A DNA stretch of 64,000 bases from Streptomyces katrae (GTDB taxonomy: Bacteria > Actinomycetota > Actinomycetes > Streptomycetales > Streptomycetaceae): contig NZ_JNZY01000017.1 of assembly GCF_000717655.1 (NCBI RefSeq), positions 1-64,000 of the forward strand, written 5' to 3'. A program made the position numbers and the translations under genes. A model generated the notes under the pieces. The model was not told the DNA's origin and did no database searches. It worked only from the letters and a program-made list of their open reading frames with translations. How positions within the stretch are numbered: the stretch's first letter is position 1; every line of letters starts with the position of its first letter. Below, piece after piece: positions 57,141 through 64,000 of this stretch.

Positions 57141-57180
57141 ATTCCGCGGGATTCCGCGGAATTCCGAGAGATTCCGAGAT
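57141..57180. repeat. Four tandem 10-bp repeats upstream of korA
   Basis: ATTCCGCGGG, ATTCCGCGGA, ATTCCGAGAG and ATTCCGAGAT follow one another with exact 10-bp period. ATTCCGCGGAAT (57151-57162) within it is a perfect palindrome. One helical turn per unit suggests a protein-binding array. It lies about 125-165 bp before korA. Confidence 0.7.
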
Positions 57181-57252
57181 TGCGTGCCGTGCAGAAATAG
57201 TGCGAGCTCCCTGCGGCCAGGTGCGGTACCGCCGTACCTGATAGCGTGTCAG

Positions 57253-57272
57253 TTGATCAAGGTTTTGATCAA
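57253..57272. promoter_or_regulatory. Paired TTGATCAA palindromes
   Basis: TTGATCAA occurs at 57253 and 57265, separated by GGTT; each copy is itself a palindrome. TTCGATCA and GATCAAG follow at 57283 and 57300. The place is between the response regulator stop and the korA promoter region, so it could be an operator for korA or the end of the regulator transcript. Confidence 0.45.
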
Positions 57273-57301
57273 TGCCCCGCATTTCGATCAGGGGTGTCCG
57301 A

Positions 57302-57973
57302 TCAAGACCGCAGGTAGGTGAGGACGGCCAGGACTCGCCGGTGGTCCCCGTCGCTCGGGGACAGCCCGAGCTTCATGAAGATGTTGCTGACGTGCTTCTC
57401 CACCGCTCCGTCGCTGACCACGAGCTGCTTGGCCACCGCCGAATTGGTCCGGCCCTCGGCCATCAGGCCCAGCACCTCGCGCTCGCGCGGGGTCAGCCCC
57501 GCCAGCACGTCCTGCTTCCGGCTGCGCCCGAGCAGCTGGGCGACCACCTCCGGGTCCAGGGCGGTCCCGCCCCCGGCCACGCGTACGACGGCGTCCAGGA
57601 ATTCCCGTACGTCGGCCACGCGGTCCTTGAGGAGGTACCCCACTCCGGTACTCGAACCGGCCAGCAGTTCGGTGGCGTACTGCTCTTCCACGTACTGGGA
57701 CAGCACGAGCACGCCGACCCCGGGATGCTCCCGGCGCAGCCGTACGGCGGCCCGTACGCCTTCGTCGGTGTGCGTCGGCGGCATCCGTACGTCGGCCACC
57801 ACCACGTCCGGCAACGCGTCCTCGGCCGCCAGCTCCGCCACCGTCTTGATCAGGGCTTCCGCGTCCCCGACGCCCGCTACGACGTCATGCCCCCGGTCGG
57901 TCAGCAGCCGGGTCAGGCCCTCACGCAGCAGCACTGAATCCTCGGCGATGACCACCCGTACCCTGTCTTCCAC
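57302..57973 (-). CDS. NarL/LuxR-family response regulator
   Basis: A 223-residue two-component regulator. The receiver domain has acidic E11/D12, phosphoacceptor D61 (VVVADVRMPP), the conserved Ser/Thr in VLSQY and the lysine in YLLKDRV. The C-terminal LuxR HTH is LTPREREVLGLMAEGRTNSAVAKQ. The cognate kinase gene lies 174 bp upstream on the same strand. The GTG start at 57973 gives the usual N-terminus. Likely binding sites are the shared motifs before both kinase genes. Confidence 0.93.
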   Translation of the reverse strand: MEDRVRVVIAEDSVLLREGLTRLLTDRGHDVVAGVGDAEALIKTVAELAAEDALPDVVVADVRMPPTHTDEGVRAAVRLRREHPGVGVLVLSQYVEEQYATELLAGSSTGVGYLLKDRVADVREFLDAVVRVAGGGTALDPEVVAQLLGRSRKQDVLAGLTPREREVLGLMAEGRTNSAVAKQLVVSDGAVEKHVSNIFMKLGLSPSDGDHRRVLAVLTYLRS

Positions 57974-58147
57974 GATCCAGCAGCTCCCGCGCTCACACGT
58001 TCCCCGATGTCCCTGACCCAGCCAAGCATCCCAGCCTCGAGGACGGATGTAGGCGAGACCGGATCAACGCGTGGCCGCGGGAAACCGAAGCCGTGGAGCC
58101 GTGGAGCCGGGGAGGTTGGTCCGGGATCCACCCGGGGTGTCCGGGAT

Positions 58148-59440
58148 CTACCTGGTACGCCAGGGGAGCTCGGCGGTGACGGTGGTGCCGCTGCCGGCCG
58201 GCGAATCCACGACCAGCACCCCGTCCACGGCGTCCAGCCGCTCGGCGAGCCCCGCCAGCCCGGTGCCGGTGCCCTCGGTGCCCTCGGTGCCCGCGCCGCC
58301 GCGCCCGTCGTCCGCGACCTGGATCAGCAGCCGGTCCCCGGACTTCCACACGTCCACCCCCGCGGTACGGGCCCCGGAATGCTTGCTGATGTTCTGCAGC
58401 AGCTCCGAGACGGTGAAGTACGCGATCCCCTCGACGGCGGAGGCCGGCCGGTCCGGCAGATCCACGCAGACCCGCACCGGCACCGCGCACCGGGAGGCCA
58501 CGGAGGACAGGGCCGCGTCCAGGCCGCGGTCGGTCAGCACGGCCGGGTGGATCCCGCGGGCCAGGTCGCGCAGCTCCTGGAGCGCGATCTTCACCTCGCC
58601 GTGCGCCTCGTCCACCATCCGGGCGGCGGCGCGGGGGTCCTCGGCGAGCTTCTCCTTGGCCAGCCCCAGGTCCATGGCCAGCGCCACCAGGCGGGCCTGC
58701 GCGCCGTCGTGCAGGTCCCGCTCGATGCGCCGCAGGTCGGCGGCGGCGGTGTCGATCACGACCCCGCGGTCCGATTCGAGCTCCGTGACGCGGTGGTCGA
58801 GGCGCGACGGCCCGAGCAGCCCGCCGACGAGCACGCGGTCGACGGTGGTCAGGGCCCGCACCACCCAGGGCGTGACCAGGGTGAACCCGAGCCCGAGCAG
58901 GCAGCTGAGGGCGATCTCGGCGGGGGAGTCGAGGTAGAAGCTGTAGTCGCCGTTCTGGAACAGCTGCAGGCCCGGCTGGTCGGTGTAGGCCGGGAAGACC
59001 CAGAACCAGACCGGGTACAGCAGGAAGGCCCATCCGTACGCCCAGAACACCAGTGCCAGGGTGAAGGCGAAGATCGCCCACGGGAGGTGGATCACCGAGT
59101 ACAGCGCGTGCCGCCAGGCGCTGCCGCTCTTGAGCATCGCGCCCATGGCGGCGAGCGGACCCCGCTTCTCGGCCCGGACGGGCGCGGGCTCCGCGATGTC
59201 GACCCCGAGCATGCCGCGCACCCGGGCCCGCTCGACCCTCCCGAACCCGCGGCACATGGCGAGCACACCGGCGAGGACCGGGACCCCGAGGAAGGTGACG
59301 AGCAGCCCGGCGCCGATGCTGACGCCGGTGATCGCGAGCGAGAAGTACAGCAAGCTCAGCGGCAGTCCGAGCATCAGGTACCCGAACTCCCGCCACGTCC
59401 GCCCCTCGACCGGAGCCCGCAGCACCCCACTGATCCGCAT
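58148..59440 (-). CDS. Sensor histidine kinase (HisKA_3 type), first copy
   Basis: A 430-residue membrane kinase. The N-terminal half holds a DUF1707-less sensor region with about four helices (GYLMLGLPLSLLYFSLAITG, GAGLLVTFLGVPVLAGVLA, and two near 125-160). The dimerisation box near 233 is RRIERDLHDGAQARLVALAM with the phosphoaccepting His, and the ATPase domain ends with GTGLAGLAERLDAVDG. It pairs with the regulator downstream. ATG at 59440. It is closely similar to the second kinase at 60413. Confidence 0.93.
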   Translation of the reverse strand: MRISGVLRAPVEGRTWREFGYLMLGLPLSLLYFSLAITGVSIGAGLLVTFLGVPVLAGVLAMCRGFGRVERARVRGMLGVDIAEPAPVRAEKRGPLAAMGAMLKSGSAWRHALYSVIHLPWAIFAFTLALVFWAYGWAFLLYPVWFWVFPAYTDQPGLQLFQNGDYSFYLDSPAEIALSCLLGLGFTLVTPWVVRALTTVDRVLVGGLLGPSRLDHRVTELESDRGVVIDTAAADLRRIERDLHDGAQARLVALAMDLGLAKEKLAEDPRAAARMVDEAHGEVKIALQELRDLARGIHPAVLTDRGLDAALSSVASRCAVPVRVCVDLPDRPASAVEGIAYFTVSELLQNISKHSGARTAGVDVWKSGDRLLIQVADDGRGGAGTEGTEGTGTGLAGLAERLDAVDGVLVVDSPAGSGTTVTAELPWRTR

Positions 59441-59535
59441 GATCCCGACCCACCCTTTCGCCTGCCCGACAACCCACCCCCACCCTCGCGCCCACCCGGC
59501 CCCCCGATCCATCGGGCAGGTAGGCGTCCCGACAG

Positions 59536-59551
59536 GGGGGATAACCCCACC
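59536..59551. promoter_or_regulatory. Shared motif GGGGGATAACCCCACC, copy 1
   Basis: This 16-bp sequence is identical to one at 61709-61724. It lies 96 bp upstream of the first kinase start, and GGGG-ATAA-CCCC is an inverted repeat. A likely operator for the neighbouring response regulator, by inference from position. Confidence 0.55.
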
Positions 59552-59559
59552 ACCCCGAT

Positions 59560-60300
59560 CTCCAGCCCCGCCGGCGCTTGAGACGCAGGCCCCGAGCCGA
59601 AGGCCGGCCCCCACTACCGCCCCCGCCGAGGCCACCCCCGCCCCACGCCCTGCCCTGCCGTCCCAGGCCCTGCCGGCGTTTTGAGCCGCGGGCGCCCGGA
59701 CCGGGTCCAGCCCAGGCCGCGCCCGGCCCACCCCAGGCCGCGCCCGGCCTACCCCAGCCCCGCCGGCGTTTTGAGCCGCGGGCGCCCGGACCGGGGGCCA
59801 GCCCCCGCCCGCCCCACGCTGCCCTGCCGCCCCCAGGCTGCGCCCGCCCCGCTCCCTGCCCTGCCGTCCCAGGCTGCGCCCGGCCCACTCCCTGCCCTGC
59901 CGACGTTTTGAGGCGCGGGTGCCCGGACCGGGGGCCAGCCTCCGCCCTGCCCGCGCCCTGCCGTCCCAGGCCCCGCCCGGCCTTGCCAGCGTTTTGAGGC
60001 GCGGGCGCCCGGACCGGGGGCAGCCCCCGCCCGCCCCACGCCCTGCCCGCCGCCCCAGGCCTCGCCCGTCCCGCTCCCAGCCCTGCCGGCGCTTGAGATG
60101 CGGGGGGTGCGGGGGCGCAGCCCCCGGTCTTTCCCGGGGTCTGGGGCGCAGAGCCCCCAGTCCCCGCCCGCCTCACTCCCAGCCCCGCCGGCGTTTGAGG
60201 TGCGGGGGTTCGGGGGCGGAGACCCCGGGGCTTTCCGGGGTCTGGGGCGCAGCCCCGGGGAACGGTGGAAGGGCGGGTAGGGGACAGCCCCGCAGGGCCC
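59560..60300. repeat. Cluster of seven Streptomyces-type palindromic repeats
   Basis: The core GCCGGCGTTTTGAGGCGCGGG, with variants, occurs near 59570, 59671, 59763, 59900, 59986, 60087 and 60187. Most copies continue GCGCCCGGACCGGGGG then CAGCCCCCGCC, able to form a hairpin. Spacing is about 90-135 bp. The stretch 59441-60412 between the two kinase genes has no gene; open frames in it are Arg/Pro/Gly-rich. Single copies of this repeat are common between genes in Streptomyces; a run of seven is unusual. Confidence 0.75.
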
Positions 60301-60412
60301 GGCCACCCTCCGCCGGACACGGGCACGGGCACGGCCGGACGACGGCACCCCCGCCCCACCCCGGACGGGGGTCCCGATCACACGGCCCGCAGCCCAGCCC
60401 CAAGCCCCGGCA

Positions 60413-61648
60413 TCAACCGCGCCCGCGCCACGGCAACTCCGCCGTCACCACCGTCCCCTCCCCCTCGGGGGAGTCGACGACGAACACCCCGTCCACGGCC
60501 CGCAGCCGCTCCGCCAGCCCCGCCAACCCCGACCCCCCCACCGCATCGGCCCCGCCCCGCCCGTCATCCGAGACCCGGATCAAAAGCCGCGCCCCGGCGG
60601 CGGCCCCGGCGGCCCCGACGCCCCCGGCGGCTCGGCCACCCGCGGCGGCCGTCCGCCACACCTCCACACTCGCGCCCCGCGCCCCCGCATGCTTGCTCAC
60701 GTTCTGCAGCAGCTCCGACACCGTGAAGTACGCGATCCCCTCGATCGCGGCCGCAGGCCGCTCCGGCAGATCCACCGCCACCTTCACCGGCACCACGCAC
60801 CGCGAAGCCACCGACGACAGCGCCGCATCCAGCCCCCGGTCGGTCAGCACCGCCGGGTGGATCCCCCGCGCCAGATCCCGCAGCTCCTGCAGCGCCAGCT
60901 TCACTTCCCCGTGCGCCTCGTCCACCATCGCCGCCGCCCCCTCGGGATCCTCCAGCAGCTTCTCCTTGGCCAGGCCCAGCCCCATCGCCAGCGCCACCAG
61001 CCGCGCCTGCGCGCCGTCGTGCAGATCCCGCTCGATGCGCCGCAGGTCGGCCGCCGCCGTGTCGACGACCACCCCCCTGTCGGACTCCAGCTCCGCGATG
61101 CGCCGCTCCAGCTCGTCCGAGGGCGAGAGCAGCCCTCGTACCATCAGCCGGTCCACGTTCGTCAGCCAGCGCGTCACGTACGGCAGCACCGGCCACAGCA
61201 CCAGCAGCCCGGCCAGTGCCACCGCGAAGGTCAGCACCCCCCACGGCAGCCGCACCAGCTCGTACAGCACGGTCCGCCAGGCCACCGGGTCCTTCACGCC
61301 CGCCCACAGCCAGGGGAAGAACCCGCCGGCCCGCCGCGGCCCCGGCAGCGGACTCGGCTCCTCCACCCGTACGCCGAGCAGCGCGCGCGCCCGCGCCCGC
61401 TCCAGCCGTCCCAGCTGGCGAGACACGAGCAGACCCGCCGCGAGCAGCGGAAGACCGATCGCGGTCACGGACAGCCCGCCCGCGGTCGCCACCATGGTCA
61501 CGGTGTAGACGAACCCGACGAGTGCGAGCGGAAGATTGCTCAACAGATGGACGGTCTCCTTCCACGCCACGGCCCCCAGAGCCGGGCGTACGGGAGGAGG
61601 CCGGTCGTTGTCGGGAACCTGGTGGGAGACTTGAATGGGCGCGGTCAT
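60413..61648 (-). CDS. Sensor histidine kinase (HisKA_3 type), second copy
   Basis: A 411-residue kinase paralogous to the one at 58148. It has a shorter sensor half (LALVGFVYTVTMVATAGGLS, VLTFAVALAGLLVLWPVLP) and a near-identical dimerisation box near 206 (RRIERDLHDGAQARLVALAM) and following helix EAHGEVKLALQELRDLARGI. The ATPase domain contains an Ala/Gly-rich insertion (about 360-375) before RLLIRVSDDGRGG. No regulator gene is attached, so it may feed the same response regulator. ATG at 61648, divergent from nuoA2. Confidence 0.93.
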   Translation of the reverse strand: MTAPIQVSHQVPDNDRPPPVRPALGAVAWKETVHLLSNLPLALVGFVYTVTMVATAGGLSVTAIGLPLLAAGLLVSRQLGRLERARARALLGVRVEEPSPLPGPRRAGGFFPWLWAGVKDPVAWRTVLYELVRLPWGVLTFAVALAGLLVLWPVLPYVTRWLTNVDRLMVRGLLSPSDELERRIAELESDRGVVVDTAAADLRRIERDLHDGAQARLVALAMGLGLAKEKLLEDPEGAAAMVDEAHGEVKLALQELRDLARGIHPAVLTDRGLDAALSSVASRCVVPVKVAVDLPERPAAAIEGIAYFTVSELLQNVSKHAGARGASVEVWRTAAAGGRAAGGVGAAGAAAGARLLIRVSDDGRGGADAVGGSGLAGLAERLRAVDGVFVVDSPEGEGTVVTAELPWRGRG

Positions 61649-61708
61649 GCGCCTCAGCCTGCCAATATCGCCCCGCGGGTGCCATGGGGCAGCCGGGCCG
61701 CAGTAAAC

Positions 61709-61724
61709 GGGGGATAACCCCACC
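61709..61724. promoter_or_regulatory. Shared motif GGGGGATAACCCCACC, copy 2
   Basis: Identical over 16 bp to the site at 59536-59551. It lies 61 bp upstream of the second kinase start and about 70-85 bp upstream of nuoA2, so a bound regulator could affect both. Confidence 0.55.
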
Positions 61725-61795
61725 CTGTGTGAACCAGGCCCTAGACTCCCGTCCGTACCAGATCGTCGACAGTGGCCAAGGAGCGAGGAACGGAC

Positions 61796-62203
61796 GTGCC
61801 CGACCCAACGGTATCGACCGTAACCGTGCTCGCAGCGGACTATTTCCGGAGTTATTCGGTCGTCGGCCTGCTGGCCGTCCTCGGTGTGCTCTTCGTGGCC
61901 GTCGCGTTCGGTGCGGGCCGCCTGCTGAGACCAGTCGTCCCGACTCCTGAGAAGCTGCTGACGTACGAGTGCGGTGTGGACCCCGTCGGCGAGGGCTGGG
62001 CGCACACCCAGGTCCGCTACTACGTCTACGCGTTCCTCTATGTCATCTTCGCCGTCGACTCGATCTTCCTCTTCCCGTGGGCGACGGTGTTCGCCGCCGC
62101 CGGTTACGGCGCCACGACGCTCGTGGAGATGTTCGTCTTCCTGGGCTTCCTGGCCGTCGGCCTGCTCTACGCGTACAAGAAGGGCGTCCTCGAATGGACG
62201 TGA
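61796..62203 (+). CDS. nuoA2: Second complex I NuoA homologue
   Basis: A 135-residue NuoA with three helices; the loop signature is [15 protein letters not shown] and helix two is [21 protein letters not shown]. It is closer to chloroplast/partial-complex NuoA than to the first copy in the length of its N-terminus. GTG at 61796 follows GAGCGAGGAACGGAC; GTG at 61772 would overlap that ribosome site. It is the first gene of a second nuo cluster that runs off the window and overlaps nuoB2 by 10 bp. Confidence 0.95.
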   Translation: MPDPTVSTVTVLAADYFRSYSVVGLLAVLGVLFVAVAFGAGRLLRPVVPTPEKLLTYECGVDPVGEGWAHTQVRYYVYAFLYVIFAVDSIFLFPWATVFAAAGYGATTLVEMFVFLGFLAVGLLYAYKKGVLEWT

Positions 62204-62796
62204 CACCGGCCGTGACGTCGGCCGAGCCCCAGCTGCTCCCGGAGCCCAAGCGCCTGGGAGTCCTCTCCCGCCTCGCCCCGGAGCCCATGAAGGTGGTCCT
62301 GAACTGGGGCCGCCGCTACAGCCTGTGGGTCTTCAACTTCGGCCTCGCCTGCTGCGCGATCGAGTTCATCGCCGCGTCGATGGCCCGGCACGACTTCATC
62401 CGCCTCGGCGTCATCCCCTTCGCGCCCGGCCCGCGCCAGGCGGACCTGATGATCGTCTCGGGCACGGTGACGGACAAGATGGCCCCGGCCGTGAAGCGGC
62501 TGTACGAGCAGATGCCGGAGCCGAAGTACGTCATCTCCTTCGGCGCCTGCTCCAACTGCGGCGGGCCGTACTGGGACTCCTACGCGGTGACGAAGGGCGT
62601 CGACCAGATCATCCCCGTCGACGTCTACGTCCCCGGCTGCCCGCCCCGCCCGGAGGCGCTGCTGCAGGGCATCCTCAAGCTCCAGGAGAAGATCGCTCGC
62701 GAGTCGCTCGCGGACCGCTACGCGGCGGGGCCGTCGGTCGCGCAGCTCACCAGCGGCCTGGTCACGCCGCCGCCCGCACCGGGGGCCGGCGCATGA
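62194..62796 (+). CDS. nuoB2: Second complex I NuoB homologue
   Basis: A 200-residue NuoB with all four N2 ligands: C53 and C54 (GLACCAIEF), C119 ([11 protein letters not shown]) and C149 (PGCPPRPE). The extra Cys in ACSNCGG is absent from the first copy, which reads VCASSGG. An N-terminal extension of 30 residues and a Pro/Ala-rich tail flank the domain. ATG at 62194 overlaps nuoA2; GTG at 62200 is an alternative. Its end overlaps nuoC2 at ATGA. Confidence 0.95.
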   Translation: MDVTPAVTSAEPQLLPEPKRLGVLSRLAPEPMKVVLNWGRRYSLWVFNFGLACCAIEFIAASMARHDFIRLGVIPFAPGPRQADLMIVSGTVTDKMAPAVKRLYEQMPEPKYVISFGACSNCGGPYWDSYAVTKGVDQIIPVDVYVPGCPPRPEALLQGILKLQEKIARESLADRYAAGPSVAQLTSGLVTPPPAPGAGA

Positions 62797-64000
62797 ACCT
62801 CTACGACTCCCTCCCCGACGCGGCTGCGACGGTCTTCGGCGCGGAGGCCGTTGCCTCGTCCGAGTACGAGGTGCTGACGGTCGACGTGCCGGCCGGCAGC
62901 TGGATCCCGTCGCTGGAGATCGCCCGGGACAAGCTGGGCTGCACCTACTTCGACTGGCTGAGCGCGGTGGACGAGCCGGGCACCGGCTTCCGGATCTGCG
63001 CGCACGTCGTGTCCCTGGAAAACCGCCGGGTACGCCGTCTCCTCCTGCGTACGACGGTCCCGCACTCCGCTCCGTCCCTCCCCTCCGCGGTCGCGATCTA
63101 CGCGGGTGCGGAATGGCACGAACGCGAGACGTACGAGATGTTCGGCGTGGTCTTCACGGACCACCCGCACCTCGCCCACCTCCTCCTCCCGGAGAACTTC
63201 GAGGGGCACCCGCTGCGCAAGGACTTCGTCCTGGCCGCGCGCGTCGCGAAGGCCTGGCCCGGCGCCAAGGAGCCGGGCGAGGCGCACGACCCCGACGCCC
63301 CGAAGCGCCGCCAGATGCTCCCGCCGGGCGTCCCGGACCCCAACGACTGGGGCCCGCTCAAGGGCCAGCTCCCGCCGGCCCCCACCCGCCCGGCCCGCAC
63401 CGCCCGCGCCCCCCGCGAGGGCGCCCCGGCTCGCCGCTCCCGCCCGGGAACGGACGCCCCGGCGACCCCGCCGGCGGAGGCCGCGGCAACGCCGGAAGCC
63501 GCCGCGGTCGAGACCCCGCGCCCGGCCCGCCGCACCCGCACGGCCTCGGACGGCTCGGCGAGCCAGGCGGTCCCGCCGGCGGAAGCGCAGGGAGACGCCC
63601 CGGCCGAGACGCAGCCCGCGGCCCCGCGCCCGGCCCGCCGCACCCGCACGGCCTCGGACGGCTCGGCGAGCCAGGCGGTCCCGCCGGCGGAAGCCGCAGC
63701 GACGCCGGCCGCGCCGCCAGCTGCCGCCCCGGCAGAGGACGCGCCGCAGGCCGACGACGCTCCGCGTCCGGCCCGCCGTGCCCGTTCGGCAGCCGACGGT
63801 TCGGCGAGCCAGGCGGCCGCCGGGCGCACGGTGGCGCCGGGCAGGCGCCCGGCCCCCCGGAGCACGGACGCCCCCTGGCACAATCCCCAGCCCGCCTTCG
63901 CGGACCAGGAGCAGGACTCGGCACCGGCACCGGCACCGGAACCCAAGCCTGGCTCCGCACCCGCGGCCGACCGCCCGGGCCCCAAGGCCGAGCCGAAGTC
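62793..64000 (+). CDS. nuoC2: Second complex I NuoC homologue with long repeat tail (3' end missing)
   Basis: At least 402 residues, open at the window end. The conserved 30-kDa domain is residues 1-190: [40 protein letters not shown] and [17 protein letters not shown]. From about residue 200 the protein is an Ala/Pro/Arg-rich, probably disordered tail with three copies of a [17 protein letters not shown] unit; the first two share 73 identical bases. Typical NuoC proteins stop near 200 residues. The tail's role is unknown. Start ATG overlaps nuoB2. Confidence 0.93.
   Translation, partial: MNLYDSLPDAAATVFGAEAVASSEYEVLTVDVPAGSWIPSLEIARDKLGCTYFDWLSAVDEPGTGFRICAHVVSLENRRVRRLLLRTTVPHSAPSLPSAVAIYAGAEWHERETYEMFGVVFTDHPHLAHLLLPENFEGHPLRKDFVLAARVAKAWPGAKEPGEAHDPDAPKRRQMLPPGVPDPNDWGPLKGQLPPAPTRPARTARAPREGAPARRSRPGTDAPATPPAEAAATPEAAAVETPRPARRTRTASDGSASQAVPPAEAQGDAPAETQPAAPRPARRTRTASDGSASQAVPPAEAAATPAAPPAAAPAEDAPQADDAPRPARRARSAADGSASQAAAGRTVAPGRRPAPRSTDAPWHNPQPAFADQEQDSAPAPAPEPKPGSAPAADRPGPKAEPK
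63514..63694 (+). repeat. Direct 73-bp repeat inside nuoC2, period 108 bp
   Basis: 63514-63586 and 63622-63694 are identical over 73 bases; a diverged third copy lies at about 63757-63820. The 108-bp period keeps frame (36 codons). The unit encodes [20 protein letters not shown]. Such a repeat can expand or shrink by recombination or slippage. Confidence 0.88.

Noticed and set aside
59578..60412. Open frames in the repeat array on both strands
   Set aside because: They are built from the repeated Arg/Pro/Gly-coding palindromes, lack ribosome sites and match no protein family.

Overview
The window is a high-GC actinobacterial chromosome segment, almost certainly Streptomyces. Third codon positions are nearly all G or C, GTG starts are common, stop and start codons overlap within operons, and the gene set (a full nuo operon, a partial second nuo cluster, futalosine-pathway menaquinone genes, korAB) is typical of the Streptomyces core chromosome. 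No plasmid, prophage, insertion sequence, CRISPR array, rRNA or tRNA was seen.

Layout. 1-4.4 kb: a region without a clear gene, an SRPBCC protein, a decayed VOC gene, a small membrane protein, a secreted lytic transglycosylase and a cold-shock protein. 4.4-16 kb: respiratory quinone genes (mqnA, mqnC, menG, a MenJ-like isoprenoid reductase) mixed with a metallo-beta-lactamase-fold protein, a Ser/Thr kinase, a DUF3152 zincin, glutaminase and a GNAT enzyme. 16-33.7 kb: a secreted NlpC/P60 peptidase diverging from nuoA-N, 14 tightly coupled complex I genes with a Rex-type site upstream and a 21-bp hairpin terminator at the end. 33.7-41.5 kb: a Uma2-family protein, then a minus-strand cassette of a GntR regulator, a two-cluster ferredoxin, a lipoprotein/permease/ATPase importer and an APS-reductase-like flavoprotein fused to HEAT repeats. 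41.5-54 kb: fumarylacetoacetase, a HAD phosphatase, a CocE-type hydrolase, a wrecked peptide transporter, long-chain polyprenyl diphosphate synthase, a LolA-like protein, an RHH/Fic-type toxin-antitoxin pair, a secreted M28 aminopeptidase, a RarD transporter and a divergent quinone oxidoreductase/HxlR pair. 54-64 kb: korAB, a NarL-type response regulator with two paralogous histidine kinases, a dense array of Streptomyces-type palindromic repeats, and the start of a second nuo cluster (nuoA2, nuoB2, nuoC2), cut by the window end.

How it fits together. MqnA and MqnC make the naphthoquinone head by the futalosine route, the polyprenyl synthase makes the side chain, MenG methylates demethylmenaquinone, and the MenJ-like enzyme probably saturates isoprene units. 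The resulting menaquinone is the electron acceptor of the NADH-linked complex I encoded alongside. KorAB oxidises 2-oxoglutarate with ferredoxin as acceptor and lies close to the second nuo set, so a ferredoxin-fed partial complex I is an attractive, unproven idea. The cassette at 34.4-41.5 kb is the best candidate for a poorly described system: substrate uptake plus a flavoprotein/ferredoxin redox pair, plausibly for an organosulfur compound.
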